Shown here one piece after another: positions 1-5,499 of a stretch of DNA of 6,862 nt (the stretch's first letter is position 1; every line of letters begins with the position of its first letter). The stretch is from JAAYXU01 sp050942555. Its GTDB lineage: Bacteria > Bacillota > Clostridia > Christensenellales > UMGS416. The position numbers were made by a program, and so were the translations under genes. The notes below the pieces were generated by a model. It did not search any database. It was not told the DNA's origin and saw only the letters and a program-made list of their open reading frames with translations. The stretch covers positions 1-6,862 of the forward strand of contig JBMNNN010000110.1 of assembly GCA_050942555.1 (NCBI GenBank). Reading direction: 5' to 3'.

Positions 1-1197
1 CCTTCCGTCAAAGGCAGCCTTCCCCGCCGGGCGCAGCGGCGTCAGGGTGGTCCCGCGCACGCCCAGCAACGAGTCCTGCGGGACCGGGAGCTCGGGCTGG
101 GCTGTTCCATCTCCCTGCGTCTTCAGCACGATGCGGTCAAAGAGCCGGATGCGCCCGAACAGCTTATACAATATCGGTATGAGCACGATGCAGGCCCCCA
201 GCGTATAAGCCAGGAGCTTTAGAAAATCCAGCATGCTGCGCGACGAAAACACGAGGCCCGCCAGCAGCAGTACGATCCCGGCGATGCCGAATATGCCAAA
301 TCCGGGCATCGTCATCTCCACAACCATCAGAATGAGCCCGGCGACGAAAAGCACGACAGCCCACCACTGGGTAAACCCCGCGAGAAACCCCGAAAAGAAG
401 TACAGCCCGAAGCATACGATCGAGCCGATGCCAAATATCCCAAAGCCCGGCACGAACAGCTCGATCACAAGCAGTACGATGCCCAGTATGAAAAACAGCG
501 ACATCGCCACCTGGCTGGTCAGAAACCCGGCAGCGCGATCCGCCAGTGTCGGGGAAACCTCGGTAAGCACGGCCTGCCCGTACCCAAACTGCGTAAGCGC
601 CTCCGAACGCGTAGCGCATACCGCGTCGGCCACGCCCAGCCGCACCGCGTCCCCGGCCGTCAGATCCAGCAGCTGTCCCTCGGCCGCGTAGCCCGGTACG
701 ACGACGCGCTTATCGGCCATCGCGGCGATCACGTCCCTGGGCCGTCCCTGCATCTCGGCGGTGGCGGTCAGCATGCCCACCCATGCCGAGAGCACCTTCT
801 CTGTGTCGGGAATCGTCTCAGCGGCCCCGATATGGCTGCCGGGCGCCATCGCGATATGGTCGCAGCTGATGGTGACCAGCACGCCCGCGGATACCGCTTT
901 TTCGGTCACATAGGCAATCGTGGGCAGCGGGAAATCGAGCAGCGCCTCGGATAGAGGTTCCACCGACGTGAGAAAACCTCCCCATGTGTCGATCGTAACC
1001 ATCACGGCGTCGGCCCCCGAATCGTACGCAGATTGCAGCTCCCGCGCCAGAAACTTAGCCATGGCTTCGTTGATCTCTCCCTCGACGGGTATAACGGTAA
1101 CCCGCATCTCCCCGTCGGCGCACGCCGGAAGCGGTACGAAGGCCAATATAACGGCCGCCAGAGCCAGGAGAAGGAGCATCTTTCGCATCGTGGTCAT
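1..1197 (-). CDS. nfeD: NfeD-family membrane-bound ClpP-class serine protease (partial, 3' end beyond left edge)
   Basis: The frame stays open from the ATG at 1197 to base 1: 399 residues with no stop, so the C-terminus is cut off. Residues 1-27 are a signal peptide (Met-Arg-Lys, then a Leu/Ala-rich core, then ACA-DGE; Cys26 follows LPA, a poor lipobox). Residues 31-200 form a ClpP-like domain: IDTWGG at 69-74, VSAG with candidate nucleophile Ser103, IAMAPGSHIGAA at 115-126 and candidate general base Lys134 before a helix ending in GRP, as in NfeD proteases with a Ser-Lys dyad. About five hydrophobic helices follow at 231-345. At 378-399 LGVRGTTLTPLRPAGKAAFDG begins the C-terminal OB-fold domain, of which I estimate 50-60 residues are missing. 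The family cleaves membrane-associated proteins and often neighbours a stomatin/flotillin gene, so floA may lie just to the left (inference). Start chosen because GGGGGTG (1202-1208) precedes ATG 1197; ATG 1188 is too far away. Confidence 0.9.
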   Translation of the reverse strand, partial: MTTMRKMLLLLALAAVILAFVPLPACADGEMRVTVIPVEGEINEAMAKFLARELQSAYDSGADAVMVTIDTWGGFLTSVEPLSEALLDFPLPTIAYVTEKAVSAGVLVTISCDHIAMAPGSHIGAAETIPDTEKVLSAWVGMLTATAEMQGRPRDVIAAMADKRVVVPGYAAEGQLLDLTAGDAVRLGVADAVCATRSEALTQFGYGQAVLTEVSPTLADRAAGFLTSQVAMSLFFILGIVLLVIELFVPGFGIFGIGSIVCFGLYFFSGFLAGFTQWWAVVLFVAGLILMVVEMTMPGFGIFGIAGIVLLLAGLVFSSRSMLDFLKLLAYTLGACIVLIPILYKLFGRIRLFDRIVLKTQGDGTAQPELPVPQDSLLGVRGTTLTPLRPAGKAAFDGR

Positions 1198-1231
1198 CAG
1201 GCACCCCCGTTTTCAGGCAGCGATATCAGAA

Positions 1232-1256
1232 CACCCGGCGCTTTGCGCACCGGGTG
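1232..1256 (-). terminator. Hairpin between rpsU and nfeD: weak intrinsic terminator or attenuator
   Basis: The two arms 1250-1256 and 1232-1238 are perfect 7-bp complements (CACCCGG/CCGGGTG). The stem continues inside with CGC/GCG (1245-1247 with 1239-1241) around an AAA loop, leaving a 2-nt bulge at 1248-1249. That is ten base pairs, nearly all G-C, starting 9 nt after the rpsU stop. The RNA after the stem reads UUCUGAUAU, so the U-tract is poor. I read it as a leaky terminator that lowers nfeD expression relative to rpsU, or as an RNA 3'-end stabiliser. No separate promoter for nfeD is visible in the 67-nt gap. Confidence 0.55.
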
Positions 1257-1264
1257 CCCTATTA

Positions 1265-1441
1265 TTACTTCTTTTTCTTCCTCTTAGCCGCCTCGGCTTT
1301 CTTTTTGCGGCGAACGCTGGGTTTTTCGTAATGCTCGCGCTTACGCACCTCAGCCAATACTCCCGAACGCTGACACTTGCGTTTGAACCGTTTCAGAGCG
1401 CTTTCCAGGGACTCGTTCTCCCCAACCCGAATCTCCGACAT
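1265..1441 (-). CDS. rpsU: 30S ribosomal protein S21
   Basis: This is a 58-residue, very basic protein beginning [20 protein letters not shown] and ending in a Lys/Arg cluster ([15 protein letters not shown]). The length and the pattern [33 protein letters not shown] are those of bacterial S21, which sits on the 30S platform near the 16S rRNA 3' end and the Shine-Dalgarno helix. The frame stays open upstream to an ATG at 1507, but the extra 22 residues do not resemble S21 and would begin at or before the predicted transcription start. ATG 1441 has the S21 N-terminus and a G-rich ribosome binding site 5 nt upstream. The stop is followed in frame by two more stops (TAA TAA TAG). It has its own strong promoter, and lies between the HIT gene and nfeD. 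S21 next to this dnaK cluster is a usual Firmicutes arrangement. Confidence 0.96.
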   Translation of the reverse strand: MSEIRVGENESLESALKRFKRKCQRSGVLAEVRKREHYEKPSVRRKKKAEAAKRKKKK

Positions 1442-1446
1442 GTCTT

Positions 1447-1456
1447 CCCCCCCCTT
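1447..1456 (-). promoter_or_regulatory. Unusual rpsU ribosome binding site with an eight-G run
   Basis: On the coding strand the bases before the rpsU ATG are AAGGGGGGGG then AAGAC. The run of eight G (1447-1454) replaces the usual AGGAGG and ends 5 nt before the start codon. It can still pair with the CU-rich anti-Shine-Dalgarno, partly through G-U pairs. Its first two G also belong to the arm of a small hairpin (1453-1468). Confidence 0.6.
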
Positions 1457-1503
1457 CCGACGAGAAGGCTTCGCTTGCGGAAACGGAACGATTCCCAGCA
1501 AGC
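1453..1503 (-). promoter_or_regulatory. Structured 5' leader of rpsU (two hairpins)
   Basis: The predicted leader is about 65 nt. Hairpin 1 pairs 1498-1503 with 1473-1478 (GCUUGC/GCAAGC) and, after one bulged base, 1492-1496 with 1479-1483 (GGGAA/UUUCC, one G-U), leaving an 8-nt loop. Hairpin 2 pairs 1464-1468 with 1453-1457 (CCUUC/GAAGG) and reaches into the G-run of the ribosome binding site. The pairing is seen directly; a regulatory role, such as feedback by S21, is inference. I do not recognise it as a named leader family. Confidence 0.45.
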
Positions 1504-1512
1504 ACATGCGCT

Positions 1513-1542
1513 ATTATACTGCAGCCTATTTATGTGTGTCAA
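1513..1542 (-). promoter_or_regulatory. Consensus sigma-A promoter of rpsU
   Basis: The -35 box is TTGACA (1537-1542) and the -10 box is TATAAT (1513-1518). Both match consensus at all six positions, with an 18-bp spacer. A run of seven A on the coding strand (1545-1551) sits just upstream of the -35 and could act as an UP element. Transcription would begin near 1505-1507, giving a leader of about 65 nt. The promoter starts about 16 nt after the HIT gene stop codon, so rpsU can be expressed independently of the genes upstream. Confidence 0.88.
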
Positions 1543-1558
1543 TCTTTTTTTACTCCGG

Positions 1559-1897
1559 TCAACCCATGGGTCCCAGCGCGCGGCCGCCCAGCAGATGCAG
1601 GTGCAGGTGCTCTACCGTCTGGCCGGCGTCGGCTCCGGTATTGATCGACACGCGAAAACCGCTCTTATCAAGTCCCTCCGCCCGGGCAACTGCGGCGGCG
1701 GCTTTCGTTAGCCCGTCCATCAGGCCCGGATGCGAGACCGCTTCCAGTATATTGCGCACATGGTTCCGAGGAACTACCAGTATATGGATTGGCGCGGCAG
1801 GCGCGATATCGCGGAACGCTACCGCCCATTCATCCTCATATACGATGGCAGATGGAATTTCACCCGCTATAATACGGCAAAAAAGGCAATTATCCAT
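1559..1897 (-). CDS. hinT: HIT-family protein (Hint-type nucleoside phosphoramidase/purine nucleotide hydrolase)
   Basis: The product has 112 residues, the normal length of a prokaryotic Hint protein. The catalytic histidine triad is HLHLHLL, with His97, His99 and His101; it is followed by GGRALGPMG, a form of the GGRPLGWPPG ending typical of the branch. The start MDNCLFCRIIAGEIPS is diagnostic: Cys4 and Cys7, with His46 and His97, are likely zinc ligands as in some bacterial family members. HILVVPRNH (38-46) is the conserved strand before the active site. Hint proteins hydrolyse AMP-linked phosphoramidates and adenylated lysine in the cytosol; the physiological substrate in bacteria is not settled. 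GGAGG (1905-1909), 7 nt upstream, supports ATG 1897. The gene has its own promoter within the gap after mtaB, and lies upstream of rpsU. A HIT gene here is common in Clostridia but not in Bacillus subtilis. Confidence 0.93.
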   Translation of the reverse strand: MDNCLFCRIIAGEIPSAIVYEDEWAVAFRDIAPAAPIHILVVPRNHVRNILEAVSHPGLMDGLTKAAAAVARAEGLDKSGFRVSINTGADAGQTVEHLHLHLLGGRALGPMG

Positions 1898-1916
1898 GTT
1901 GATTCCTCCGCCTTAT

Positions 1917-1945
1917 ATTGTATCACTCATCGGAAGCGTTTTCAA
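1917..1945 (-). promoter_or_regulatory. Sigma-A promoter of the HIT gene with extended -10
   Basis: The -35 box is TTGAAA (1940-1945), the spacer is 17 bp, and the -10 box is TACAAT (1917-1922) preceded by TGA, giving an extended -10 (TGN). Each hexamer differs from consensus at one position. The transcription start would fall near 1909-1911, which leaves a leader of only about 12-14 nt that is little more than the ribosome binding site. The promoter lies in the 154-nt gap after mtaB, the longest non-coding stretch in the window. No clear intrinsic terminator for mtaB is visible in that gap. Confidence 0.75.
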
Positions 1946-2051
1946 CCGCGCCAATGTAGAACTCAGATTATTGGAAAAATGACGCGCTGTCGGCCCAATA
2001 CAGTGATTTTGCTTTCGGGAACTGTGGGTACGACCTCTTATTTAGCCGATA

Positions 2052-3344
2052 TTACTCTGCTTCAACGCCTATGAGCGTCTCTCCGTCGGCGGATGTCGTC
2101 CTGACGGTTCGCAGCTTTCCGATAAGGCCGGGCGATCCCGGCGCACGCACCCGCACGAACTCGCCGCTGTATCCCTCCAGCAATCGGTCCCCGGTGGCTT
2201 CCTCGAAAAGCACCCGCAGCGTTTGCCCGGCAAGGGACGCGGCGTACGTGCGCGCCAGCAGGCTGCCCGCCTCATTGAGCCGCGCCGTCCTTTCCAGGCG
2301 GATTCGCCTGGGGACCTGCCCCGGCATGCGCTCCGCCTCGGTCCCGGGCCGTGGGGAGTATGGAAACGCGTGGATCCGCGAAAACGCGATCTCCTTAATG
2401 AACGCGAGCGTCGTTTCGAACTCCGCTTCGGTCTCCCCCGGAAAGCCTGCGATCACGTCGGTCGTAACGGCGGCGCCGGGCAGCGCCGCGCGGACGCGCG
2501 CGATACCCTGCGCGTATTGCCGGGTATTATAGCGGCGTCTCATGCGCCGCAGCGTGCTGTCGCAGCCGCTCTGCAGCGATATATGAAAATGCGGGCACAC
2601 CCGGTCGCCCAGCGCCGCTACGCGCTGCAGGAAATTCCCGATGAGTATATCCGGATCCAGCGAGCCCAGGCGGACGCGCCCCTCGTCCATCGCGCCGGCC
2701 GCAGCCTCGACCGCGTCGGCGAGTCCCACGGTTCCCTCCAGATCGCGGCCATAGGCCGCCAGATTGATGCCCGTCAGCACGATCTCGCGGCATCCGGCCT
2801 GCGCGAGAGCGCGGCACTCCTTTACGATATCGGCGAGCAAACGGCTCCGGGAAGGGCCTCTGACCGATGGTATGATGCAATAGGAGCAGCGCGCGTCGCA
2901 GCCCTCCTGTATCTTCACGTTGGCCCTCGCGTGCCGTCCGGTGTGGCGTACCGAAAGCTCCTCAAAGTCAGCCCCATCGAGCGACACCACAGCGTTCGTG
3001 CTGCCCGCGCGGGCCGCTTCGATGAGCTCCGCGATGCGGTGCCTGTCGCTGTTGCCCACGACCAGATGCACGCCTTCGATGCCCGCGGTCTGTATCGGCT
3101 GCCGCTGGCTCAGGCATCCGGCCGCCACCAGCACAGCGCCCGGATAGGCCGCCGCCGCGCGCCGGATCATCTGCCGGGATTTGCGCTCGCTCTCGCCGGT
3201 CACGACGCATGTGGCCACGATGCACACATCTGCGGGCTGACCGAATGCGACGCGCTCGTATCCCGCATCCTCGAGCGCCGCCGCCATCGCCTCGGCATCG
3301 TACTGGTTGACGCGGCAGCCCAGCGTGTGTACTGTAAACTTCAT
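2052..3344 (-). CDS. mtaB: tRNA (N6-L-threonylcarbamoyladenosine37-C2) methylthiotransferase MtaB
   Basis: This is a 430-residue radical-SAM methylthiotransferase. It adds a methylthio group to t6A37 of tRNAs reading ANN codons (best shown for tRNA-Lys UUU), giving ms2t6A37. The N-terminal MTTase domain begins MKFTVHTLGCRVNQYDAEAM and has the three cluster cysteines Cys10, Cys46 and Cys77. The radical-SAM motif CDARCSYC gives Cys149, Cys153 and Cys156. Further family marks are PHFHISLQSGCDSTLRRMRR (251-270), TDVIAGFPGE (295-304) and HAFPYSPRPGT (325-335). The last 60 residues are a TRAM-like RNA-binding domain. The HTLGC(R/K)VN start is typical of MtaB rather than of MiaB or RimO. I place the start at ATG 3344, not the in-frame ATG 3371, because the family begins at this strand and the ATG overlaps the prmA stop as ATGA. 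The ribosome binding site is weak, so translation is probably coupled to prmA. Confidence 0.94.
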   Translation of the reverse strand: MKFTVHTLGCRVNQYDAEAMAAALEDAGYERVAFGQPADVCIVATCVVTGESERKSRQMIRRAAAAYPGAVLVAAGCLSQRQPIQTAGIEGVHLVVGNSDRHRIAELIEAARAGSTNAVVSLDGADFEELSVRHTGRHARANVKIQEGCDARCSYCIIPSVRGPSRSRLLADIVKECRALAQAGCREIVLTGINLAAYGRDLEGTVGLADAVEAAAGAMDEGRVRLGSLDPDILIGNFLQRVAALGDRVCPHFHISLQSGCDSTLRRMRRRYNTRQYAQGIARVRAALPGAAVTTDVIAGFPGETEAEFETTLAFIKEIAFSRIHAFPYSPRPGTEAERMPGQVPRRIRLERTARLNEAGSLLARTYAASLAGQTLRVLFEEATGDRLLEGYSGEFVRVRAPGSPGLIGKLRTVRTTSADGETLIGVEAE

Positions 3345-4282
3345 GGCCTGCGCACCAGAAGGGCCGTCCATTCGCCCCTCTCCCGGCGGATCACATCGAC
3401 AAACCCCGCTGCAGCGAACGCTTCCGCGACCCCGTCAGCCTGCTCCCGGAGGATGCCCGAGGCGATCAGCGCCCCGCCCGGACGAAGATGGCGATACGCG
3501 TCGGGTGCAAAAGCCACCACGACGTCGGCGATGATGTTGGCGGTGATGACGTCGAATGCCGCGTCCACCCCTTCCAGCAGGTTCCCCTGCCGCACGCTCA
3601 GGCGCTCCGCCCCGGGATTAAGGAGGCGGTTGGCATTTGCCGCGGATATGCAGACCGGATCCCGGTCCACGGCCAGCACTTCCCCGGCTCCCAACGCGAG
3701 CGCCGCGATGCCCAGTATGCCGGTGCCGCAGCCCACATCGGCCACCGACGCGCCGGGGATTACCGCGCTTTCCAGGAGCTCCAGGCACATAAAGGTGGTC
3801 TCATGCGTGCCGGTGCCAAAGGCCATGCCCGGATCGATCCGCACCGCTGCCCGCCCGCCGGGGGCCCGGTCGCGCACCCATCCGGGCATAATAAAAAGCC
3901 TTTCGCCGACCGGGAATGGGCGGTAGTGCTTGCGCCAGTCGACAGCCCAGTCCTCGTCACGCGCCGTCCGGATCGTCAGCGCGCAGCTTCCGGCGTCGAA
4001 CTGCGGCGCCAAGGCCAGGATCCCGCGCAGCGCAGCGCGCACGCCCTCCAGCGCGTCCCGGGAGGCTGCGCACTCGGGCAGGTATCCGGTCACGCGCACC
4101 GCATCGTCTCCTTCCAGGAGGCTGCCATCGATATAGTCCCAGTCGCCCGGGTTTCTTTTGAGCCGCTCGACGTCGTGCCTGTCCATGATCAGCGTACCGG
4201 CGCAGCCCGCCCGGTGCAGCGCTTCGCTGACAGCCTCCGCGCCCGCCGTGGTCGTCGATACAGTCACCTCAATCCAATCCAA
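3341..4282 (-). CDS. prmA: Ribosomal protein L11 methyltransferase PrmA
   Basis: The product has 313 residues and uses S-adenosylmethionine to trimethylate ribosomal protein L11. The N-terminal substrate-recognition domain begins LDWIEVTVSTTTAGAEAVS. A linker carries DEDWAVDWRKHYRPF (109-123), a PrmA signature. The Rossmann methyltransferase domain has IDPGMAFGTGTHETT (149-163), the SAM-binding loop DVGCGTGILG (182-191) and the catalytic-face motif ITANI (247-251), where many relatives read NI(L)A. Two TTG codons are candidate starts. The one at 4288 lies only 2 nt from the perfect AGGAGG at 4291-4296, too close to work well. TTG 4282 has an 8-nt spacing and gives the family N-terminus (M)DWIEV, so I chose it. 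The gene follows dnaJ by 24 nt and overlaps mtaB by 4 nt (ATGA), which marks it as part of the heat-shock operon. Confidence 0.94.
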   Translation of the reverse strand: MDWIEVTVSTTTAGAEAVSEALHRAGCAGTLIMDRHDVERLKRNPGDWDYIDGSLLEGDDAVRVTGYLPECAASRDALEGVRAALRGILALAPQFDAGSCALTIRTARDEDWAVDWRKHYRPFPVGERLFIMPGWVRDRAPGGRAAVRIDPGMAFGTGTHETTFMCLELLESAVIPGASVADVGCGTGILGIAALALGAGEVLAVDRDPVCISAANANRLLNPGAERLSVRQGNLLEGVDAAFDVITANIIADVVVAFAPDAYRHLRPGGALIASGILREQADGVAEAFAAAGFVDVIRRERGEWTALLVRRP

Positions 4283-4290
4283 CGGCAATG

Positions 4291-4296
4291 CCTCCT
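4291..4296 (-). promoter_or_regulatory. prmA Shine-Dalgarno (decides the TTG start)
   Basis: AGGAGG on the coding strand is a perfect Shine-Dalgarno. It is separated by 8 nt from TTG 4282 and by only 2 nt from TTG 4288. Normal spacing therefore favours the downstream TTG as the start of prmA. Confidence 0.85.
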
Positions 4297-4306
4297 GGTG
4301 ATGCGT

Positions 4307-5422
4307 TTATCCGAAAAGCTCCTTTACCTTATCGATGAAGGAGCGTTGGCTCTTGTACTCGCGCCCCGAGGTCGCCTGCTCGAACTTGCGCAGTATATCC
4401 TTTTGTGCGCGGGTCAGACGCTGGGGTATCTCCACGTTGACGCGAATATACATGTCGCCGCGCTCGGTGCTGTGCAGCTTCTGAATACCCCTGTTTCTGA
4501 GGCGGAACACCGTTCCGGTCTGCGTTCCCTCGGGGATCTCATACCGCACCCGGCCATCCAGCGTGGGCACCTCGATCTCAGCGCCCAGCGCGGCCTGCGT
4601 AAATGTAATGGGGACCTCGCACTTAATGTTATACCCGTCCCGGATGAAAAGCTTGTGCGGCTGTACGGCGATATGCACCAGCAGGTCGCCGCTGGGCCCC
4701 TCGCGATAGCCCGCATCTCCCTGACCGCGCAGCGATATCGACTGCCCGTCGTCGATGCCCGGCGGCACGTCCAGGCTGATCGTGCGCTGCCGCACGACGC
4801 GGCCCGCTCCCCGGCAATCCGCGCAGGGCTCCTTGACGACGCTTCCTGTGCCCCCGCACGCCTGACAGGGCATTGAGGTGACGGTCTGCCCCAGTATCGT
4901 CTGGCGCACATGCCGGACCTGTCCGGTTCCGCGGCACTGGGAGCATGTCTCGCGCTGGGTTCCGGCCTTTGCGCCCGAGCCGCCGCATGTCTCGCAGTGC
5001 TCCTGGCGGTTCACGGTCACGCTCTTCTTCGCGCCAAATGCTGCCTCCTCGAATGTAATGCGCAGGTTGACCTCCACGTCCCTGCCCCGCTGCGGGCCGG
5101 CGTGCCTGCGTCTGGTGCCGAATATATCGCCTCCGAAAAACGACTCGAATATATCCTCAAATCCGCCAAACCCGCCTTCAAAGCCGCCGAAGCCCTGCGG
5201 GTTGGCGTGGCCGAACCGGTCGTACTGGGATCTGCGCTGCGGGTCGGAAAGCACCTCGTAGGCCTCGTTGACCTCCTTAAAGCGGGCCTCGGCCTGCTTG
5301 TCCCCGGCGTGCAGATCGGGATGACACTCCTTGGCCAGCCTGCGGAATGCTTTTTTTATCTCTTCATCAGAGGCGCTTCGATCCACTCCAAGCACCTCGT
5401 AATAGTCGCGCTTCTCAGGCAA
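4307..5422 (-). CDS. dnaJ: Chaperone protein DnaJ (Hsp40, type I)
   Basis: This is a 371-residue full-length type I DnaJ, the co-chaperone that delivers unfolded clients to DnaK and stimulates its ATPase in the cytosol. The J domain covers about residues 5-70 with HPD at 34-36. A Gly/Phe-rich linker spans about 75-102 (repeated GGF units). The zinc region has four CXXCXGXG repeats: Cys143/146, Cys160/163, Cys186/189 and Cys200/203, enough for two zinc centres. The C-terminal substrate-binding and dimerisation domains follow ([21 protein letters not shown] at 218-238; [19 protein letters not shown] at 245-263). The start codon is TTG at 5422, supported by GAGGTG at 5431-5436 with 8-nt spacing and by the family N-terminus [10 protein letters not shown]. 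It follows dnaK after a 77-nt gap holding a strong hairpin, and precedes prmA by 24 nt. Confidence 0.97.
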   Translation of the reverse strand: MPEKRDYYEVLGVDRSASDEEIKKAFRRLAKECHPDLHAGDKQAEARFKEVNEAYEVLSDPQRRSQYDRFGHANPQGFGGFEGGFGGFEDIFESFFGGDIFGTRRRHAGPQRGRDVEVNLRITFEEAAFGAKKSVTVNRQEHCETCGGSGAKAGTQRETCSQCRGTGQVRHVRQTILGQTVTSMPCQACGGTGSVVKEPCADCRGAGRVVRQRTISLDVPPGIDDGQSISLRGQGDAGYREGPSGDLLVHIAVQPHKLFIRDGYNIKCEVPITFTQAALGAEIEVPTLDGRVRYEIPEGTQTGTVFRLRNRGIQKLHSTERGDMYIRVNVEIPQRLTRAQKDILRKFEQATSGREYKSQRSFIDKVKELFG

Positions 5423-5430
5423 GCGTTCTT

Positions 5431-5436
5431 CACCTC
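5431..5436 (-). promoter_or_regulatory. dnaJ Shine-Dalgarno (supports the TTG start)
   Basis: GAGGTG on the coding strand lies 8 nt upstream of TTG 5422. There is no in-frame ATG nearby that would keep the J-domain N-terminus. The site starts 11 nt after the foot of the intergenic hairpin at 5448-5489, so it is left single-stranded when the hairpin forms. Confidence 0.8.
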
Positions 5437-5447
5437 AATTACGGGCA

Positions 5448-5489
5448 CGACAATCCGCGCGCCCAGTCTGACTGTGCGCGCGGCTGTCG
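5448..5489 (-). promoter_or_regulatory. Strong intergenic hairpin between dnaK and dnaJ
   Basis: Three nested arms pair: 5485-5489 with 5448-5452 (5 bp), 5476-5483 with 5455-5462 (8 bp, all G-C) and 5471-5474 with 5464-5467 (4 bp). The apical loop is only 3 nt (5468-5470). The 17 pairs are broken only by a small internal loop and one mismatch. The stem starts 10 nt after the dnaK stop codon. No U-tract follows, so it is not a standard intrinsic terminator. A role in dnaK mRNA stability, processing or partial attenuation is inference. Confidence 0.7.
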
Positions 5490-5499
5490 GCCACGTTTA

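Noticed and set aside
164..619. Minus-strand open frame of 151 codons within the first 1.2 kb
   Set aside because: It is out of frame with nfeD, which runs uninterrupted through 1-1197 with a signal peptide, protease motifs and membrane helices.
1442..1507. N-terminal extension of rpsU from ATG 1507 (22 extra residues)
   Set aside because: The extension does not look like S21, begins at the predicted transcription start so would have no leader or ribosome binding site, and covers the structured leader.
1545..1551. Run of seven T on the plus strand as a terminator tail
   Set aside because: All genes are transcribed from the other strand, where it reads as A7 just upstream of the rpsU -35 box. 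No GC hairpin precedes it on the plus strand.
1990..2049. Possible mtaB terminator in the mtaB-HIT gap
   Set aside because: Short arms (2021-2025 with 2000-2004, and 2045-2049 with 1990-1994) could pair, but the loops are long, there are bulges, and the nearest T-run lies about 10 nt beyond the outer arm. Too weak to call.
3345..3371. Upstream start for mtaB at ATG 3371
   Set aside because: It adds nine residues that do not match the family N-terminus and increases the overlap with prmA to 31 nt. ATG 3344 gives the standard ATGA junction.
2223..3926. Long plus-strand open frame of 567 codons, with similar ones at 3488-4876 and 5347-6639
   Set aside because: They lie opposite mtaB, prmA, dnaJ and dnaK, whose minus-strand frames carry unmistakable family motifs. 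High GC removes stops from the opposite strand. The translations show no domain I recognise and no ribosome binding site was evident.
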